Assembly: GCF_014204795.1 (NCBI RefSeq)
Contig: NZ_JACHMB010000001.1
Location: 3,224,001-3,288,000, forward strand
Origin: Nonomuraea jabiensis
Lineage (GTDB): Bacteria; Actinomycetota; Actinomycetes; Streptosporangiales; Streptosporangiaceae
DNA: 64,000 bases
Direction: 5' to 3'
The notes below the pieces were generated by a model. That model was not told the DNA's origin. It was given only the letters and a program-made list of their open reading frames with translations, and did no database searches. Every line of letters starts with the position of its first letter. The stretch's first letter is position 1. Positions 8,693 to 19,269 of the stretch are shown here, one piece after another. Position numbers and translations under genes: made by a program.

Positions 8693-9645
8693 CGTACTAG
8701 CAGGATCTTGCCGACGTGCTCCCCAGAATCCAACATTCGGTGAGCTTCGGCGGCGTCCGACATCGGTAGTCTCGCGTGCACCACAGGACGCACGGCCCCG
8801 GCGCTGACCAGGGGCCAGACGTTGTCCACAACACTACGGACGATCGCCCCCTTCTCGTCCACCGGACGTGAGCGGAGCGCGGTCGCGTGCACGGAGGCGC
8901 GCTTGCCGAGCAGGGCCCCCAGGTCGATCTCGCCCTTGAGGCCGCCCTGCAGCCCGATGATCACCAGCCGGCCGCCGGTGCGGAGCGCCCGGACGTTTCC
9001 GGCAAGGTATTTGGCGCCCATGATGTCGAGGATGACGTCCGCGCGAACTTTGTCGGCGAAGTCTTCCTCGCGGTAGTTGATGACCTCGTCCGCGCCCAGC
9101 TCCCTGACCCGCTCGCCCTTGGCCGCCGAGCCGACCGTCGCGGCGACCTGCGAGCCGAGCGCCTTGGCGAGCTGCACCGCGAACGTGCCGATCCCGCTGG
9201 CCCCGCCGTGGACCAGCAGCGTCTCGCCCCTGCGCAGCCGCCCGATCATGAAGACGTTGGACCACACCGTGCACGCCACCTCCGGCAGCCCGGCGGCCTC
9301 CACCAGCGGCACGCCGTCCGGCACCGGCATGACCTGCTCCCACGGAACGGCTACGCGCTCAGCGTAACCGCCGCCCGCGAGCAGCGCGCAGACCTGGTCG
9401 CCCGGCTTGAACTGCTCGACATCCGCGCCGACCTCGGCCACCACGCCGGAGACCTCCAGCCCCGGGTACGGCGACGCGCCGGGCGGAGGTGCGTAGAACC
9501 CCTGTCGTTGCAGGACATCGGCCCGGTTGACCGCCGAGGCGGTCACGTCGATGAGGACTTCTCCCCGCTCGACCCGGGGGTCCGGCACCTCACGCCACTG
9601 CAGCACGTCTGGTCCGCCCGGCTCGGCGATCTCAATGGCTCGCAT
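8689..9645 (-). CDS. NAD(P)H:quinone oxidoreductase (zinc-independent MDR family)
   Basis: 318 residues, a quinone oxidoreductase-like medium-chain dehydrogenase. The GroES-like fold includes VNRADVLQRQGFYAPPPGASPYPGLEVSGVV. The Rossmann domain has LLVHGGASGIGTFAVQLAKALG (NADPH-binding GxGxxG variant). Catalytic-zinc ligands are absent, as expected for this subfamily (human TP53I3/PIG3-like). ATG 9645 is the family start; the open frame further upstream is antisense to the next gene. Its stop overlaps the bpa GTG. Confidence 0.85.
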   Translation of the reverse strand: MRAIEIAEPGGPDVLQWREVPDPRVERGEVLIDVTASAVNRADVLQRQGFYAPPPGASPYPGLEVSGVVAEVGADVEQFKPGDQVCALLAGGGYAERVAVPWEQVMPVPDGVPLVEAAGLPEVACTVWSNVFMIGRLRRGETLLVHGGASGIGTFAVQLAKALGSQVAATVGSAAKGERVRELGADEVINYREEDFADKVRADVILDIMGAKYLAGNVRALRTGGRLVIIGLQGGLKGEIDLGALLGKRASVHATALRSRPVDEKGAIVRSVVDNVWPLVSAGAVRPVVHARLPMSDAAEAHRMLDSGEHVGKILLVR

Positions 9646-9759
9646 GCGAACTACGGTAGCCGGGCAAAGAAGTTGTGGGTTGCCGGGTTGCGTGGTTGCC
9701 CATGGCGTTAACCTGCAAGGTATTTGCTGCCCCTTTAGACCCACCCGAGGGGGAACACG

Positions 9760-11904
9760 GTGGCAAGACACGATCGAGAGGAATCGCTCGAGGAGCAGCT
9801 GGCGTGGCTCGACGCGATCAAGGAGACGGAGGAGGCCCCCGTCTCTGTGAGCGCCTCGACAGCGGCTGCCGACGAGCCGGTCGCCTCGCCGTACCCCCAG
9901 GACCCGTGGCGGATGGTCCCCACGCAGCCCGACACGCCGACGCCGCCGCTGTTCCGCGCGGCCGTCGACTCCGTGTACGGCGCCGCGGCGGCCGAGGATC
10001 TGCCCGACGGTGAGATGGAGGCCGCAGAGTGGCTCGGCACGGCCAGCGCGGCCACGAAGGAGCCCCCGGCGTCCCTGCCACCGAGCTCCCCGCGTGAGGA
10101 CGACCCGTTCCATGCTCCGTTGAAGCCGCTGCCGCGGCCCGACGACACCGACACGTACACGCTGTCGTTCACCCCGCCCGAGCCGTCGGCGCCCCCGGCA
10201 TCCCCGGTGCCGTCGGAGCAGGAGACGCAGGACACGTCCTGGTCGTCCGTGCCCGAGTGGGCACGGGCGCCTGAGCCGCCCCGCGAGGAGCCGGAGAAGG
10301 AGACGGCCCGGGCGGAAGCGCCGGAAGCCGAGCCTGCCGCGAAGAAGGACGACGAGTCCGCCTCCGAGGAGACCTCTCCGAAGCGCGAGCGCCCGCAGTG
10401 GCCGGAGCCGTCGGACACCCTTCCGACGATCCAGCCTCCCAAGTGGTCGGAGCCGGCCACCACGCAGGAGCCCGAGCCCGAGGAGCGGCCGTCGTGGCCG
10501 AAGGACGAGCATGCCGAGCCGGCGTGGTCCAAGGACGAACACGCGGAGCCGTCGTGGCTGAAGGACGCCGAGCCGTCATGGCCGACGGACGCGGAGCCGT
10601 CGTGGCCCAAGGACACGGCGCCGTCGTGGCCGAAGGCCGAGCACGCGGAGCCTGAGGAGCGGCGCGAGGAGCGGCCTTCGTGGTCGGAGCCGGCTCAACA
10701 GGAACGGTCCTCGTGGTCCGACCCGGCCCTCCAGGAACGTCCCTCATGGTCCGAGCCCGCCCAGCAGGAACGATCCTCGCGGTCCGAGCCGATCCCGCAG
10801 GAACGTCCCTCCTGGTCGGAGCCGGCCCAGCAGGAGGAGCCCCCGCAGTGGACCGAGCAGCACGAGTGGCGCCCCGCGGAGCGCGAGATCCCGCCGCCCG
10901 CGGAGCGGCGGCGCCGCCCTGCCCCGATCCCCGTGTTCAACGCCCCGCCCAGGCCGCCGATCACCGGCCGCCCCACCGCCGACAGCCTCGACCCGGAGTC
11001 CCTGCTACGCGGACGGCGTAACGCCCCCTCCAAGGGCTGGCGCCGCCTGATCTACAAGGCGTCGGGAGGCTGGATCAAGCCGGGCGAACCCCCGGAGGTC
11101 CGCCGCCGCCGCGAGCTGGTGAGCAGGGCCCGCACCCCGGTCACCGCCGGTCACCACCGCGTGGCCGTGCTGAGCCTGAAGGGCGGCGTGGGCAAGACCA
11201 CGACCACGGTCGGCCTCGGCGCCACCCTGGCCCAGGTCCGCGGCGACCGGGTCATCGCCGTGGACGCCAACCCCGACCGCGGCACCCTGTCCGACAAGCT
11301 TGTCCTGGAGACCTCGGCCACCGTGCGCGACCTGCTCAACGAGCGTGACCAGGTCAAGCGCTACGTGGACATCAGGGCGTTCACGTCGCAGGCCCCCTCA
11401 CGGCTGGAGGTGCTCGCCTCCGACCGCGACCCGTCGGTGTCCGAGGCGTTCAGCGGCGCCGACTACCAGGCCGTCTCCCAGGTGCTGGAGAACTTCTACT
11501 CGATCTGCATCACCGACTGCGGCACCGGCCTGCTCCATTCGGCGATGGGCGGCGTGCTCGGGCTGGCCGACCAGATCGTGCTGGTCAGCTCCCCGTCCGT
11601 GGACGGCGCCAGGGCTGCCTCCGCGACGCTCGACTGGCTGGAGGCGCACCACTACGGCGACCTGGTGAAGAACGCGACCGTGGTGCTGTGCAGCGTGCGG
11701 CCGCGCTCGAAGTCGGCGGTGGACATCAAGAAGCTGGAGGCGCACTTCGCCGCCAGGTGCCGCGCGGTGGTCCGGGTGCCGTACGACCCGCATCTGGAGG
11801 AGGGCGCGGAGATCGACCTCGACCGGCTGCAGGAGCCGACCAGGGACGCCTACCTGCAGCTCGCCGCCTGCGTGGGCGACGGATTCGCCGGCCTCAGGGA
11901 GTGA
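9760..11904 (+). CDS. MinD/ParA-family ATPase with long repetitive acidic/Pro-rich N-terminus (EspI-like layout)
   Basis: 714 residues. Residues ~1-430 are disordered, rich in Glu, Pro, Ser and Trp, with degenerate repeats around EPSWPKDAEPSWP (residues ~245-295) and ERPSWSEPAQQERSSWS (~303-365). The C-terminus is a deviant-Walker ATPase: SLKGGVGKTTTTVGLG (near residue 475), AVDANPDRGTLSDK, and ITDCGTGLLHSAM as Walker B. This layout resembles EspI of type VII secretion loci, but no ESX gene lies nearby, so that is only an architectural match. GTG 9760 follows GAGGGGGAACAC. The stop is 1 nt from the 3' end of the convergent tRNA-Ser. Confidence 0.75.
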   Translation: MARHDREESLEEQLAWLDAIKETEEAPVSVSASTAAADEPVASPYPQDPWRMVPTQPDTPTPPLFRAAVDSVYGAAAAEDLPDGEMEAAEWLGTASAATKEPPASLPPSSPREDDPFHAPLKPLPRPDDTDTYTLSFTPPEPSAPPASPVPSEQETQDTSWSSVPEWARAPEPPREEPEKETARAEAPEAEPAAKKDDESASEETSPKRERPQWPEPSDTLPTIQPPKWSEPATTQEPEPEERPSWPKDEHAEPAWSKDEHAEPSWLKDAEPSWPTDAEPSWPKDTAPSWPKAEHAEPEERREERPSWSEPAQQERSSWSDPALQERPSWSEPAQQERSSRSEPIPQERPSWSEPAQQEEPPQWTEQHEWRPAEREIPPPAERRRRPAPIPVFNAPPRPPITGRPTADSLDPESLLRGRRNAPSKGWRRLIYKASGGWIKPGEPPEVRRRRELVSRARTPVTAGHHRVAVLSLKGGVGKTTTTVGLGATLAQVRGDRVIAVDANPDRGTLSDKLVLETSATVRDLLNERDQVKRYVDIRAFTSQAPSRLEVLASDRDPSVSEAFSGADYQAVSQVLENFYSICITDCGTGLLHSAMGGVLGLADQIVLVSSPSVDGARAASATLDWLEAHHYGDLVKNATVVLCSVRPRSKSAVDIKKLEAHFAARCRAVVRVPYDPHLEEGAEIDLDRLQEPTRDAYLQLAACVGDGFAGLRE

Positions 11905-11905
11905 G

Positions 11906-11992
11906 CGGAGGGTGTGGGATTCGAACCCACGAGGCCATCGCTGACCTGGCCGCTTTCAAGGCGGCTGCACTCGTCCACTATGCGAACCCTCC
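11906..11992 (-). tRNA. tRNA-Ser(UGA)
   Basis: 87 nt on the minus strand. The 7-bp acceptor stem is GGAGGGT/ACCCTCC. The anticodon arm is GCCGC-CTTGAAA-GCGGC, giving anticodon TGA. There is a long class II variable arm and a T-arm GTGGGTTCGAATCCCAC. The CCA tail is not encoded. Confidence 0.95.
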
Positions 11993-12019
11993 TGTGCGGA
12001 AACCACGATAGCGGCTGCG

Positions 12020-12370
12020 GTGACAGGGGTGTACGTTCAGGAGGTGGCAGATCTCAACGTCGAGGTGGAGCGCGGCCGGTCGGCGGCGCTCGTGCGCCTC
12101 GACGGGGATCTGGACAAGCTCACCGCGCCGCAGCTCAAGGAGTGTCTGGGCGGGCTGCTCGCCGAAGGGCTCGTGCGGGTCGACATCGACGCGAAGGCGC
12201 TGGAGTTCTGCGACTCCAGCGGCCTGTGGGTGCTCGTGGAGCACCAGCGCCGGGTCACCGCCAAGGCCGGCACGTTACGCCTGGTCGGGGTGCACGGCGT
12301 GCTTCAGCGCGTGCTCGACGTGACGGGCCTGAAGGCCGCCTTCGACGCCGTACTCGCCGTCGAACGCTGA
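12020..12370 (+). CDS. STAS-domain anti-sigma-factor antagonist
   Basis: 116 residues, a single STAS domain. The phosphorylatable serine lies in FCDSSGLWVL (near residue 63), as in SpoIIAA/BldG/RsbV. Such proteins bind a partner kinase/anti-sigma factor when dephosphorylated. The partner is not adjacent. GTG 12020 gives the ORF used; a later GTG at 12044 directly follows AGGAG and may be the real start (108 residues). It converges with the Nudix gene. Confidence 0.85.
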   Translation: MTGVYVQEVADLNVEVERGRSAALVRLDGDLDKLTAPQLKECLGGLLAEGLVRVDIDAKALEFCDSSGLWVLVEHQRRVTAKAGTLRLVGVHGVLQRVLDVTGLKAAFDAVLAVER

Positions 12371-12408
12371 CGAGAGGTCAGCCGGCCAGCTGCAATGAGC
12401 CCGTGAGC

Positions 12409-13254
12409 TCAGTCGGGCAGCTGCGAGAGCAGCCACTTCGGGCCCACGGTCTCGGCGCCCAGCTCGTGCACGCGTTCCTTCAGTGCCCGGTCCGCGGTGA
12501 CGACGAGCACCCGTTCCCACGGCTTGGCCAGGCGCACCACGTCGACGATCGCGTCGTCGCCGCTCCCGGTGGCCGCGACCACCTGGACGCCAGGCAGCTC
12601 CGGTGCGCTCCTGGCGGCGCCCTCCACGACCGCCACGACGCGCGGATACCACTGCGCCAGCACCGGATGCGCGAGCCTGAGCCGCGACACGGCTTCCAGC
12701 AGCCGGGTCGCCGCGCCGAGCCGGTCGCGCCACCAGCCGTGCTCGGCCCGCGCGCCCACGATGTTGGCCACGTCGAGCACGAGGGTCTCCGGCCTGATCT
12801 CCCCCTGGATCTCGCCCCAGGTGGCGGCGAAGCCGGGGTGCAGCTTCCGGTCGGCCACTTCCGGCAGCGGGAGCCAGCGCATCTCGCTGCTCTCCCGGTT
12901 GGCGGGGGCGGCGGCCAGCAGCTCGGACGACGCCGCGATCACCGTCTCGAAGACCCACCCGCCGTGATCGTCGCGGTAGACGCCCTGCACCCGCAGCCCG
13001 TCGCCGGCGAGCGCCGCCTCCTCGCGGGCCTCCCGCAGCGCGGAGGCGACGGCGTCCTCGTGGCTGTCGCGCGCCCCGCCCGGCAGCCCCCAGGTGTTGC
13101 CGTGGTGGCTCCACCAGGAGCGTTTCTGCATGAGCACGTACGGCGTGCCCAGCTCGTCATGGTGGACGACGAGCAGCCCCGAGGCGCCGTGCAGCCCCCA
13201 GTGCCTGTGGCCTTGGGAACACTCGATCCAGCCGTCGCCGTCCTTAGCCGCCAT
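12409..13254 (-). CDS. Nudix hydrolase fused to a NYN/PIN-like domain
   Basis: 281 residues. The N-terminal Nudix domain (~1-140) has a complete box: GGARDSHEDAVASALREAREE (Gx5Ex7REx2EE). From residue ~155 a second domain begins with LVLDVANIVGA. It continues with PRVVAVVEGAARS, VVAATGSGDDAIVDVV and RVLVVTADRALKERVHELG, a pattern of acidic residues typical of NYN/PIN-type nucleases (Asp at the first strand, paired Asp in GSGDDAI, Asp in TADR). Predicted to combine nucleotide-derivative hydrolysis with RNA binding or cleavage; this is inference from the domains. ATG 13254. Confidence 0.75.
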   Translation of the reverse strand: MAAKDGDGWIECSQGHRHWGLHGASGLLVVHHDELGTPYVLMQKRSWWSHHGNTWGLPGGARDSHEDAVASALREAREEAALAGDGLRVQGVYRDDHGGWVFETVIAASSELLAAAPANRESSEMRWLPLPEVADRKLHPGFAATWGEIQGEIRPETLVLDVANIVGARAEHGWWRDRLGAATRLLEAVSRLRLAHPVLAQWYPRVVAVVEGAARSAPELPGVQVVAATGSGDDAIVDVVRLAKPWERVLVVTADRALKERVHELGAETVGPKWLLSQLPD

Positions 13255-13266
13255 GGGGGGATTCTC

Positions 13267-14007
13267 TCAGCCTCCGCCCTTGCTGAAATGCTGCAGGTCC
13301 TTGGCTCCTGACCAGTAGCCGCCCCACTCCCAACCAACCTGGTCAAAGGCCTTAACTACCTTGTCACCAGGATTTATTACTCCCTTTCCCTTCATGGGGC
13401 GTTTTGTGAACTTTTTGGATGCTTGGTGTGCTGTGCTACCGCTTGCGGTGACATATGGGTTCTGGATGGGATTGACGTCTATCGCCTGCCCGTACGCGTG
13501 CTTCGACCAATGAGTGGACCCGGTCGCTTGGCGGCAATTGAAGGCCGAGGTGTTGTTGGCCTCGATCGAGTCGAAGTCGTCACCCTTGTACGCGTCCACC
13601 AGCTTCATCCGCTCGATCGGCCAGCGCCAGCCGTACAGCCTCTTGAAGACCGTCACGATGTCGTCGGTGACCGCCCTGTTCACCACCAGCTGCCCGGTGT
13701 GCGGCTTGTCGTCGAAGCCCCAGTACGTCATCGTGACCAGCCGCAGGTCGCGGTAGTGGACCGGACAGCCGGGCCGCCACGAGTACGGCAGCTGCTCGCG
13801 GGAGAGCCGCGAGATCTTGGCGCTGAAGGCCGGCGGGGCGGTCGAGCCGGGCGCGCCCGTGGTGGGCGAGGGCGACGGCGTGGGCGAGTCCAGGCTCTCG
13901 AAAGCGGGAGCGGTCTCCTGGGGGACGGAACCCGTGGCGACAGGCTTGCCCGTCCCGCACGAAACGGACGCGAGCACCACGAACGCCATGGCGGCAGTAC
14001 GTTTCAT
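13267..14007 (-). CDS. M15-family peptidase (D-Ala-D-Ala carboxypeptidase-like), exported
   Basis: 246 residues. N-terminal signal MKRTAAMAFVVLASVSCGTG with a possible lipobox cysteine, then a Ser/Pro/Thr linker to residue ~60, then the M15 domain. Zinc-ligand and catalytic motifs are visible: STHWSKHAYGQAIDVNP (His and Asp ligands) and WEWGGYWSGAKDLQHF (last His ligand). Likely acts on peptidoglycan stem peptides outside the membrane. The start is ATG 14007; a longer open frame upstream is antisense to the next gene. Confidence 0.85.
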   Translation of the reverse strand: MKRTAAMAFVVLASVSCGTGKPVATGSVPQETAPAFESLDSPTPSPSPTTGAPGSTAPPAFSAKISRLSREQLPYSWRPGCPVHYRDLRLVTMTYWGFDDKPHTGQLVVNRAVTDDIVTVFKRLYGWRWPIERMKLVDAYKGDDFDSIEANNTSAFNCRQATGSTHWSKHAYGQAIDVNPIQNPYVTASGSTAHQASKKFTKRPMKGKGVINPGDKVVKAFDQVGWEWGGYWSGAKDLQHFSKGGG

Positions 14008-14036
14008 CTCGCCACCATATGCGACATCCGACCAGC

Positions 14037-14576
14037 TCAGGGCACTATCAGCACAGTACGGCGAGCCCGTTTCGCCAGCCCGACCGCCACCGAGCCGTGC
14101 CAGGAGGAACGCGAGCGGCCCACCACGATGGCGTCGGCCATGTGTGCGCTGGCCAGCGTCTCCAGCTCGCGCGCCGCGTCCCCGCGCACGCTGACGAACT
14201 GCCACGGAACGCCCGCGCCCCTCAGCTCGTCCCGCAGGTCCTCGGTCAGGTCGGCCGCCGCGTCGGGGATGATCGGCGACCCGGCGAAGAACCACAGCGC
14301 GGCGCTGTTGAGCGACTCCACGAAGGCGATGAGCAGCGCCGCGTTGTCCCGCCGGGCGAGCCCGGCCGCGTACGCGAGCGCGTTGCGGCTCGGGCCCGAT
14401 CCGTCGAAGCCCACCACGAGCAGGCCGGCGCCGTCCTTGCCGATCTCGAACTGCCCGGCCGGGAGCCTGCCGGTCAGTGGCTCCCGTCCGGGGTCTGTGT
14501 CGCCGCCGAACACAGCACGTCTCGCGTTACGAGTCGGAGTGCCGTGATGGACCCGCAGCGGAGCGAGGACGTCCAT
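14037..14576 (-). CDS. universal stress protein (UspA family)
   Basis: 179 residues from ATG 14576, which has GGAGGG 5-6 nt upstream. That start makes a 50-bp overlap with the upstream gene; a GTG at 14513 is an alternative without overlap. The Usp domain begins GLLVVGFDGSGPSRNALAYA (near residue 50) and ends with the ATP-loop-like VVGRSRSSWHGSVAVGLAKRA. Last gene of a four-gene run with the MFS exporter. Confidence 0.8.
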   Translation of the reverse strand: MDVLAPLRVHHGTPTRNARRAVFGGDTDPGREPLTGRLPAGQFEIGKDGAGLLVVGFDGSGPSRNALAYAAGLARRDNAALLIAFVESLNSAALWFFAGSPIIPDAAADLTEDLRDELRGAGVPWQFVSVRGDAARELETLASAHMADAIVVGRSRSSWHGSVAVGLAKRARRTVLIVP

Positions 14577-14829
14577 CACGGCCCTCCGAGCGGTGCTCGG
14601 CAATGAGCACGTCGCGGTGGGCCAGCTCGCGCAGGGCGTCGGCCGCGTAGATCACCAGGGACACGAACGAGACCGCGGCGATCGCGCCGCCGAGCCACAG
14701 GTCGTTGACCGTCGCGTCGACGTAGGCCGCGCCCCTGCCCTGGTAGCCGACCGCGAACGGCGCGGCGACCAGCCACAGGCCACCGAGGAACAGCAGGACG
14801 AGGGCGGAGACGCCCAGCTTGGCCTTCAT
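14527..14829 (-). CDS. small two-helix membrane protein
   Basis: 100 residues with two hydrophobic helices (VSALVLLFLGGLWLVAAPFA and AIAAVSFVSLVIYAADAL), then a charged tail. It shares the pattern LWL-APFA-G-D with the adjacent upstream protein, so the two look like a tandem duplication. Its start overlaps the preceding stop by 4 nt. Function unknown. Confidence 0.7.
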   Translation of the reverse strand: MKAKLGVSALVLLFLGGLWLVAAPFAVGYQGRGAAYVDATVNDLWLGGAIAAVSFVSLVIYAADALRELAHRDVLIAEHRSEGRDGRPRSAAGPSRHSDS

Positions 14830-15239
14830 CGGTTGTCCTCCACTCCGACCAGGGGAGCCTTGCCGTTGCGGCGGTGCTCACCCGAGTTGTTCATGTCCTC
14901 GCGCAGCGCCTCGACGAGCGGGGCCAGCAGGCTCGCCAGCTCGGCGGACGACGCCTGGGGCGCCACCGGCACGGGCTCCGGCTCCGGCTCGGGCCGGCGC
15001 TGCCGGACGACCACGAGGCCCCGCGCCACGAGCTCCTCGTAGATGGCCAGCACGAAGCAGATCGCGCCGACGAGCCCCACGACGGCCACGCCGAGGCCGG
15101 TGAAGAACTCCGACCGGGTGATGTCCGTCCAGTCGGCGTCCTCCGGCTGGGAGCCCAGGGCGAAGGGGGCGATCATCAGCCACAGCCCGGCCAGGACGGC
15201 CAGGGCGGCCGCGACGGCGCCCACGAACTTGCGAATCAC
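14826..15239 (-). CDS. small two-helix membrane protein with Pro/Glu linker
   Basis: 137 residues. Two helices (AAALAVLAGLWLMIAPFALG and GVAVVGLVGAICFVLAIYEELV), a PEPEPEPVPVAP linker, and a short amphipathic C-terminus (ELASLLAPLVEALREDM). Paralogous in its first half to the next gene. The start overlaps the MFS stop by 4 nt, and its stop overlaps the next start by 4 nt, so the three are probably translationally coupled. Function unknown. Confidence 0.7.
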   Translation of the reverse strand: MIRKFVGAVAAALAVLAGLWLMIAPFALGSQPEDADWTDITRSEFFTGLGVAVVGLVGAICFVLAIYEELVARGLVVVRQRRPEPEPEPVPVAPQASSAELASLLAPLVEALREDMNNSGEHRRNGKAPLVGVEDNR

Positions 15240-17041
15240 TGTGAGATTCCTCCTGATACGAGGTCTTTCTGCGGGGGCGCGGCCTGCGCGATGAGGGCTC
15301 GCGAGGTCGGCCGCAGTACGTTCTGGGCGACGGACCGGGCCCGCTCGCGTTCCGGGCGGTCGTCCGGTGGCGCCATCTTGGCGACCGCGGTGAGCAGGGC
15401 GGACGGCTGGCCGTTGGTGCGTTCGATGCGCTGGGCGATCAGCTCGAGCAGCAGTCCGGCCAGGACCAGGTCGTCCTTGCTCAGCGGATTCGGCGCCGGG
15501 GGCGGCGTCGAGGAGCCGCGCAGCGGCAGCTCCTTGAGGAAGATCGTCGCCACGAACCCGAGCAGCGCGATGGGCACGCCCACCATGAACACCGTCTCCA
15601 GGCCCCTGGTGAACGCCTCCAGCACGATGTTCTTGATCGGCGCGGGCAGCTGCTGGATGGCGCTGGGGCTGCCGAGCTTGACGTTCGAGCCGCCGGGCAA
15701 CGAGATGTGCGCGGCCCTGATCATGTCGGCCATCTCGTCCTTGAGGCGGTTCGTCAGGATCGCGCCGAAGGCCGCCACGCCGACGGCGCCGCCCAGCGAG
15801 CGGAAGAACGACACACCGGACGTGGTGGAGGCCATGTCACGGGGCTCGGAGCCGTTCTGGGCGGCCAGGATGAGCATCTGCATGGACAGGCCGAGCCCGG
15901 TGCCCAGCACCGCCACGTCGAAGCCGATGAGCCATTCGCTGGAGTCCACGTGCAGCCGGGACAGCAGGAACAGCCCGACCGCCACGACCAGCAGGCCCAC
16001 CACCGGGAAGATCTTCCACCGGCCGGTCTGGGTGACGATCTTCCCGGAGATCACGCCGGCCAGGAACAGCGCCACCACCATGGGCAGCGTCATCAGGCCG
16101 GACTCGGTGGGGCTGAGGCCCTTGACGATCTGCAGGTATTGGGGCAGGTAGATCATCGCGCCGAACATCGCCATGCCGACGAACAGCGAGGCGAGGCCGG
16201 TGAGCACGAACGTACGGTTGCGGAACAGCCGCGGCGGCAGGATCGGGTTGCGCGCGGTCCGCTCCGACAGCACCGCCAGGGCCAGCATCAGCAGACTGAG
16301 CGCCGCCAGGAAGTACGTCCACAACGAGTTCCACTCGAACTCGACGCCGCCCAGCGTCAGCAGCAGCATGAGCGCGCTCGCGCTGGCCGTGATCGTCGTC
16401 GCGCCCCAGATGTCGATCGAGGTGCTCCGCCTGATCTTCGGCAGCTTCAGCACCTTCTGGATCACGATGAAGGACACCAGGGCGAACGGCACCACGACGT
16501 AGAAGCACCAGCGCCAGCCGAGCCAGTCGGTGTCCACCAGGAACCCGCCGAGCAGCGGCCCCGCGACCGTGGAGATCCCGAAGACCGCCCCCATGTAGCC
16601 GGAGTAGCGGCCACGCTCGCGGGGGGACACGATGTCGCCCAGGATCACCTGCGCGAGTGCCGACAGGCCGCCCACGCCAAGGCCCTGCACGGCCCGCGCC
16701 GCGATGAGCTGCCCCATGTTCTGCGACAGGCCGGCCACCAGCGAGGCCGCGACGAACAGCCCGAGCGCGGTCTGGAAGAGCAGCTTCCGCCCGAACAGGT
16801 CGGACAGCTTGCCCCACAACGGCGTGGACACCGTCATGGTCAGCATGGTCGCGGAGGCGACCCATGAGTACTGGTCCTGACCGCCCAGCTCGCCCACGAT
16901 CGTCGGCAGCGCCGTGCCCACCACCGAGGTCGAGATCATCGACGTGAGCATGGCGAGCATGAGCCCGGACATGACCTCGAGGATTTCGCGGTGGGTGTAC
17001 TGCCGCCTCGCGGGGGCTGCGGCCTGAGCGTGCGCTACCAA
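15236..17041 (-). CDS. MFS drug exporter, DHA2 (14-TM) family
   Basis: 601 residues with about 14 hydrophobic helices and the DHA2 motifs: SVVGTALPTIVGEL, LWGKLSDLFGRKLLF (motif A) and RAVQGLGVGGLSAL. This is the EmrB/QacA type, a proton-coupled exporter. A ~90-residue soluble C-terminal tail is present. The likely start is TTG 17041; no better codon lies in frame. It is divergent from a TetR regulator 95 bp away and heads a four-gene operon. Confidence 0.9.
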   Translation of the reverse strand: MVAHAQAAAPARRQYTHREILEVMSGLMLAMLTSMISTSVVGTALPTIVGELGGQDQYSWVASATMLTMTVSTPLWGKLSDLFGRKLLFQTALGLFVAASLVAGLSQNMGQLIAARAVQGLGVGGLSALAQVILGDIVSPRERGRYSGYMGAVFGISTVAGPLLGGFLVDTDWLGWRWCFYVVVPFALVSFIVIQKVLKLPKIRRSTSIDIWGATTITASASALMLLLTLGGVEFEWNSLWTYFLAALSLLMLALAVLSERTARNPILPPRLFRNRTFVLTGLASLFVGMAMFGAMIYLPQYLQIVKGLSPTESGLMTLPMVVALFLAGVISGKIVTQTGRWKIFPVVGLLVVAVGLFLLSRLHVDSSEWLIGFDVAVLGTGLGLSMQMLILAAQNGSEPRDMASTTSGVSFFRSLGGAVGVAAFGAILTNRLKDEMADMIRAAHISLPGGSNVKLGSPSAIQQLPAPIKNIVLEAFTRGLETVFMVGVPIALLGFVATIFLKELPLRGSSTPPPAPNPLSKDDLVLAGLLLELIAQRIERTNGQPSALLTAVAKMAPPDDRPERERARSVAQNVLRPTSRALIAQAAPPQKDLVSGGISQ

Positions 17042-17077
17042 GACACTTCATCCCCTTACTACAACTTTGCGAACTTG

Positions 17078-17095
17078 AGTATACGCCCGTTTACT
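17078..17095. promoter_or_regulatory. candidate TetR operator
   Basis: Inverted repeat AGTATAC-GCCC-GTTTACT (6 of 7 positions pair) in the 95-bp gap between the divergent MFS and tetR genes. Its left arm overlaps a TATACT-like -10 for the MFS gene. The position fits autorepression and repression of the exporter. Confidence 0.5.
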
Positions 17096-17136
17096 AGCCG
17101 CGCGGCAAGTGGGGGTGCGTTCAGTAGAGTTCGGGT

Positions 17137-19162
<2,026 letters not shown>

Positions 19163-19167
19163 GGCGC

Positions 19168-19198
19168 GATGGGCCCCTGCGCCCGCCAGGGGCCCATC
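19168..19198. terminator. rho-independent-like hairpin after the cellulase gene
   Basis: Perfect 12-bp stem GATGGGCCCCTG / CAGGGGCCCATC with a 7-nt loop, 5 bp after the stop codon. Confidence 0.8.
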
Positions 19199-19269
19199 GA
19201 TGAAATAACGGCGCCTTCGCGGCTGTTGACCACAGCCAGGTCGAACCGCTCTGCGAAAGGCGCGTACTC

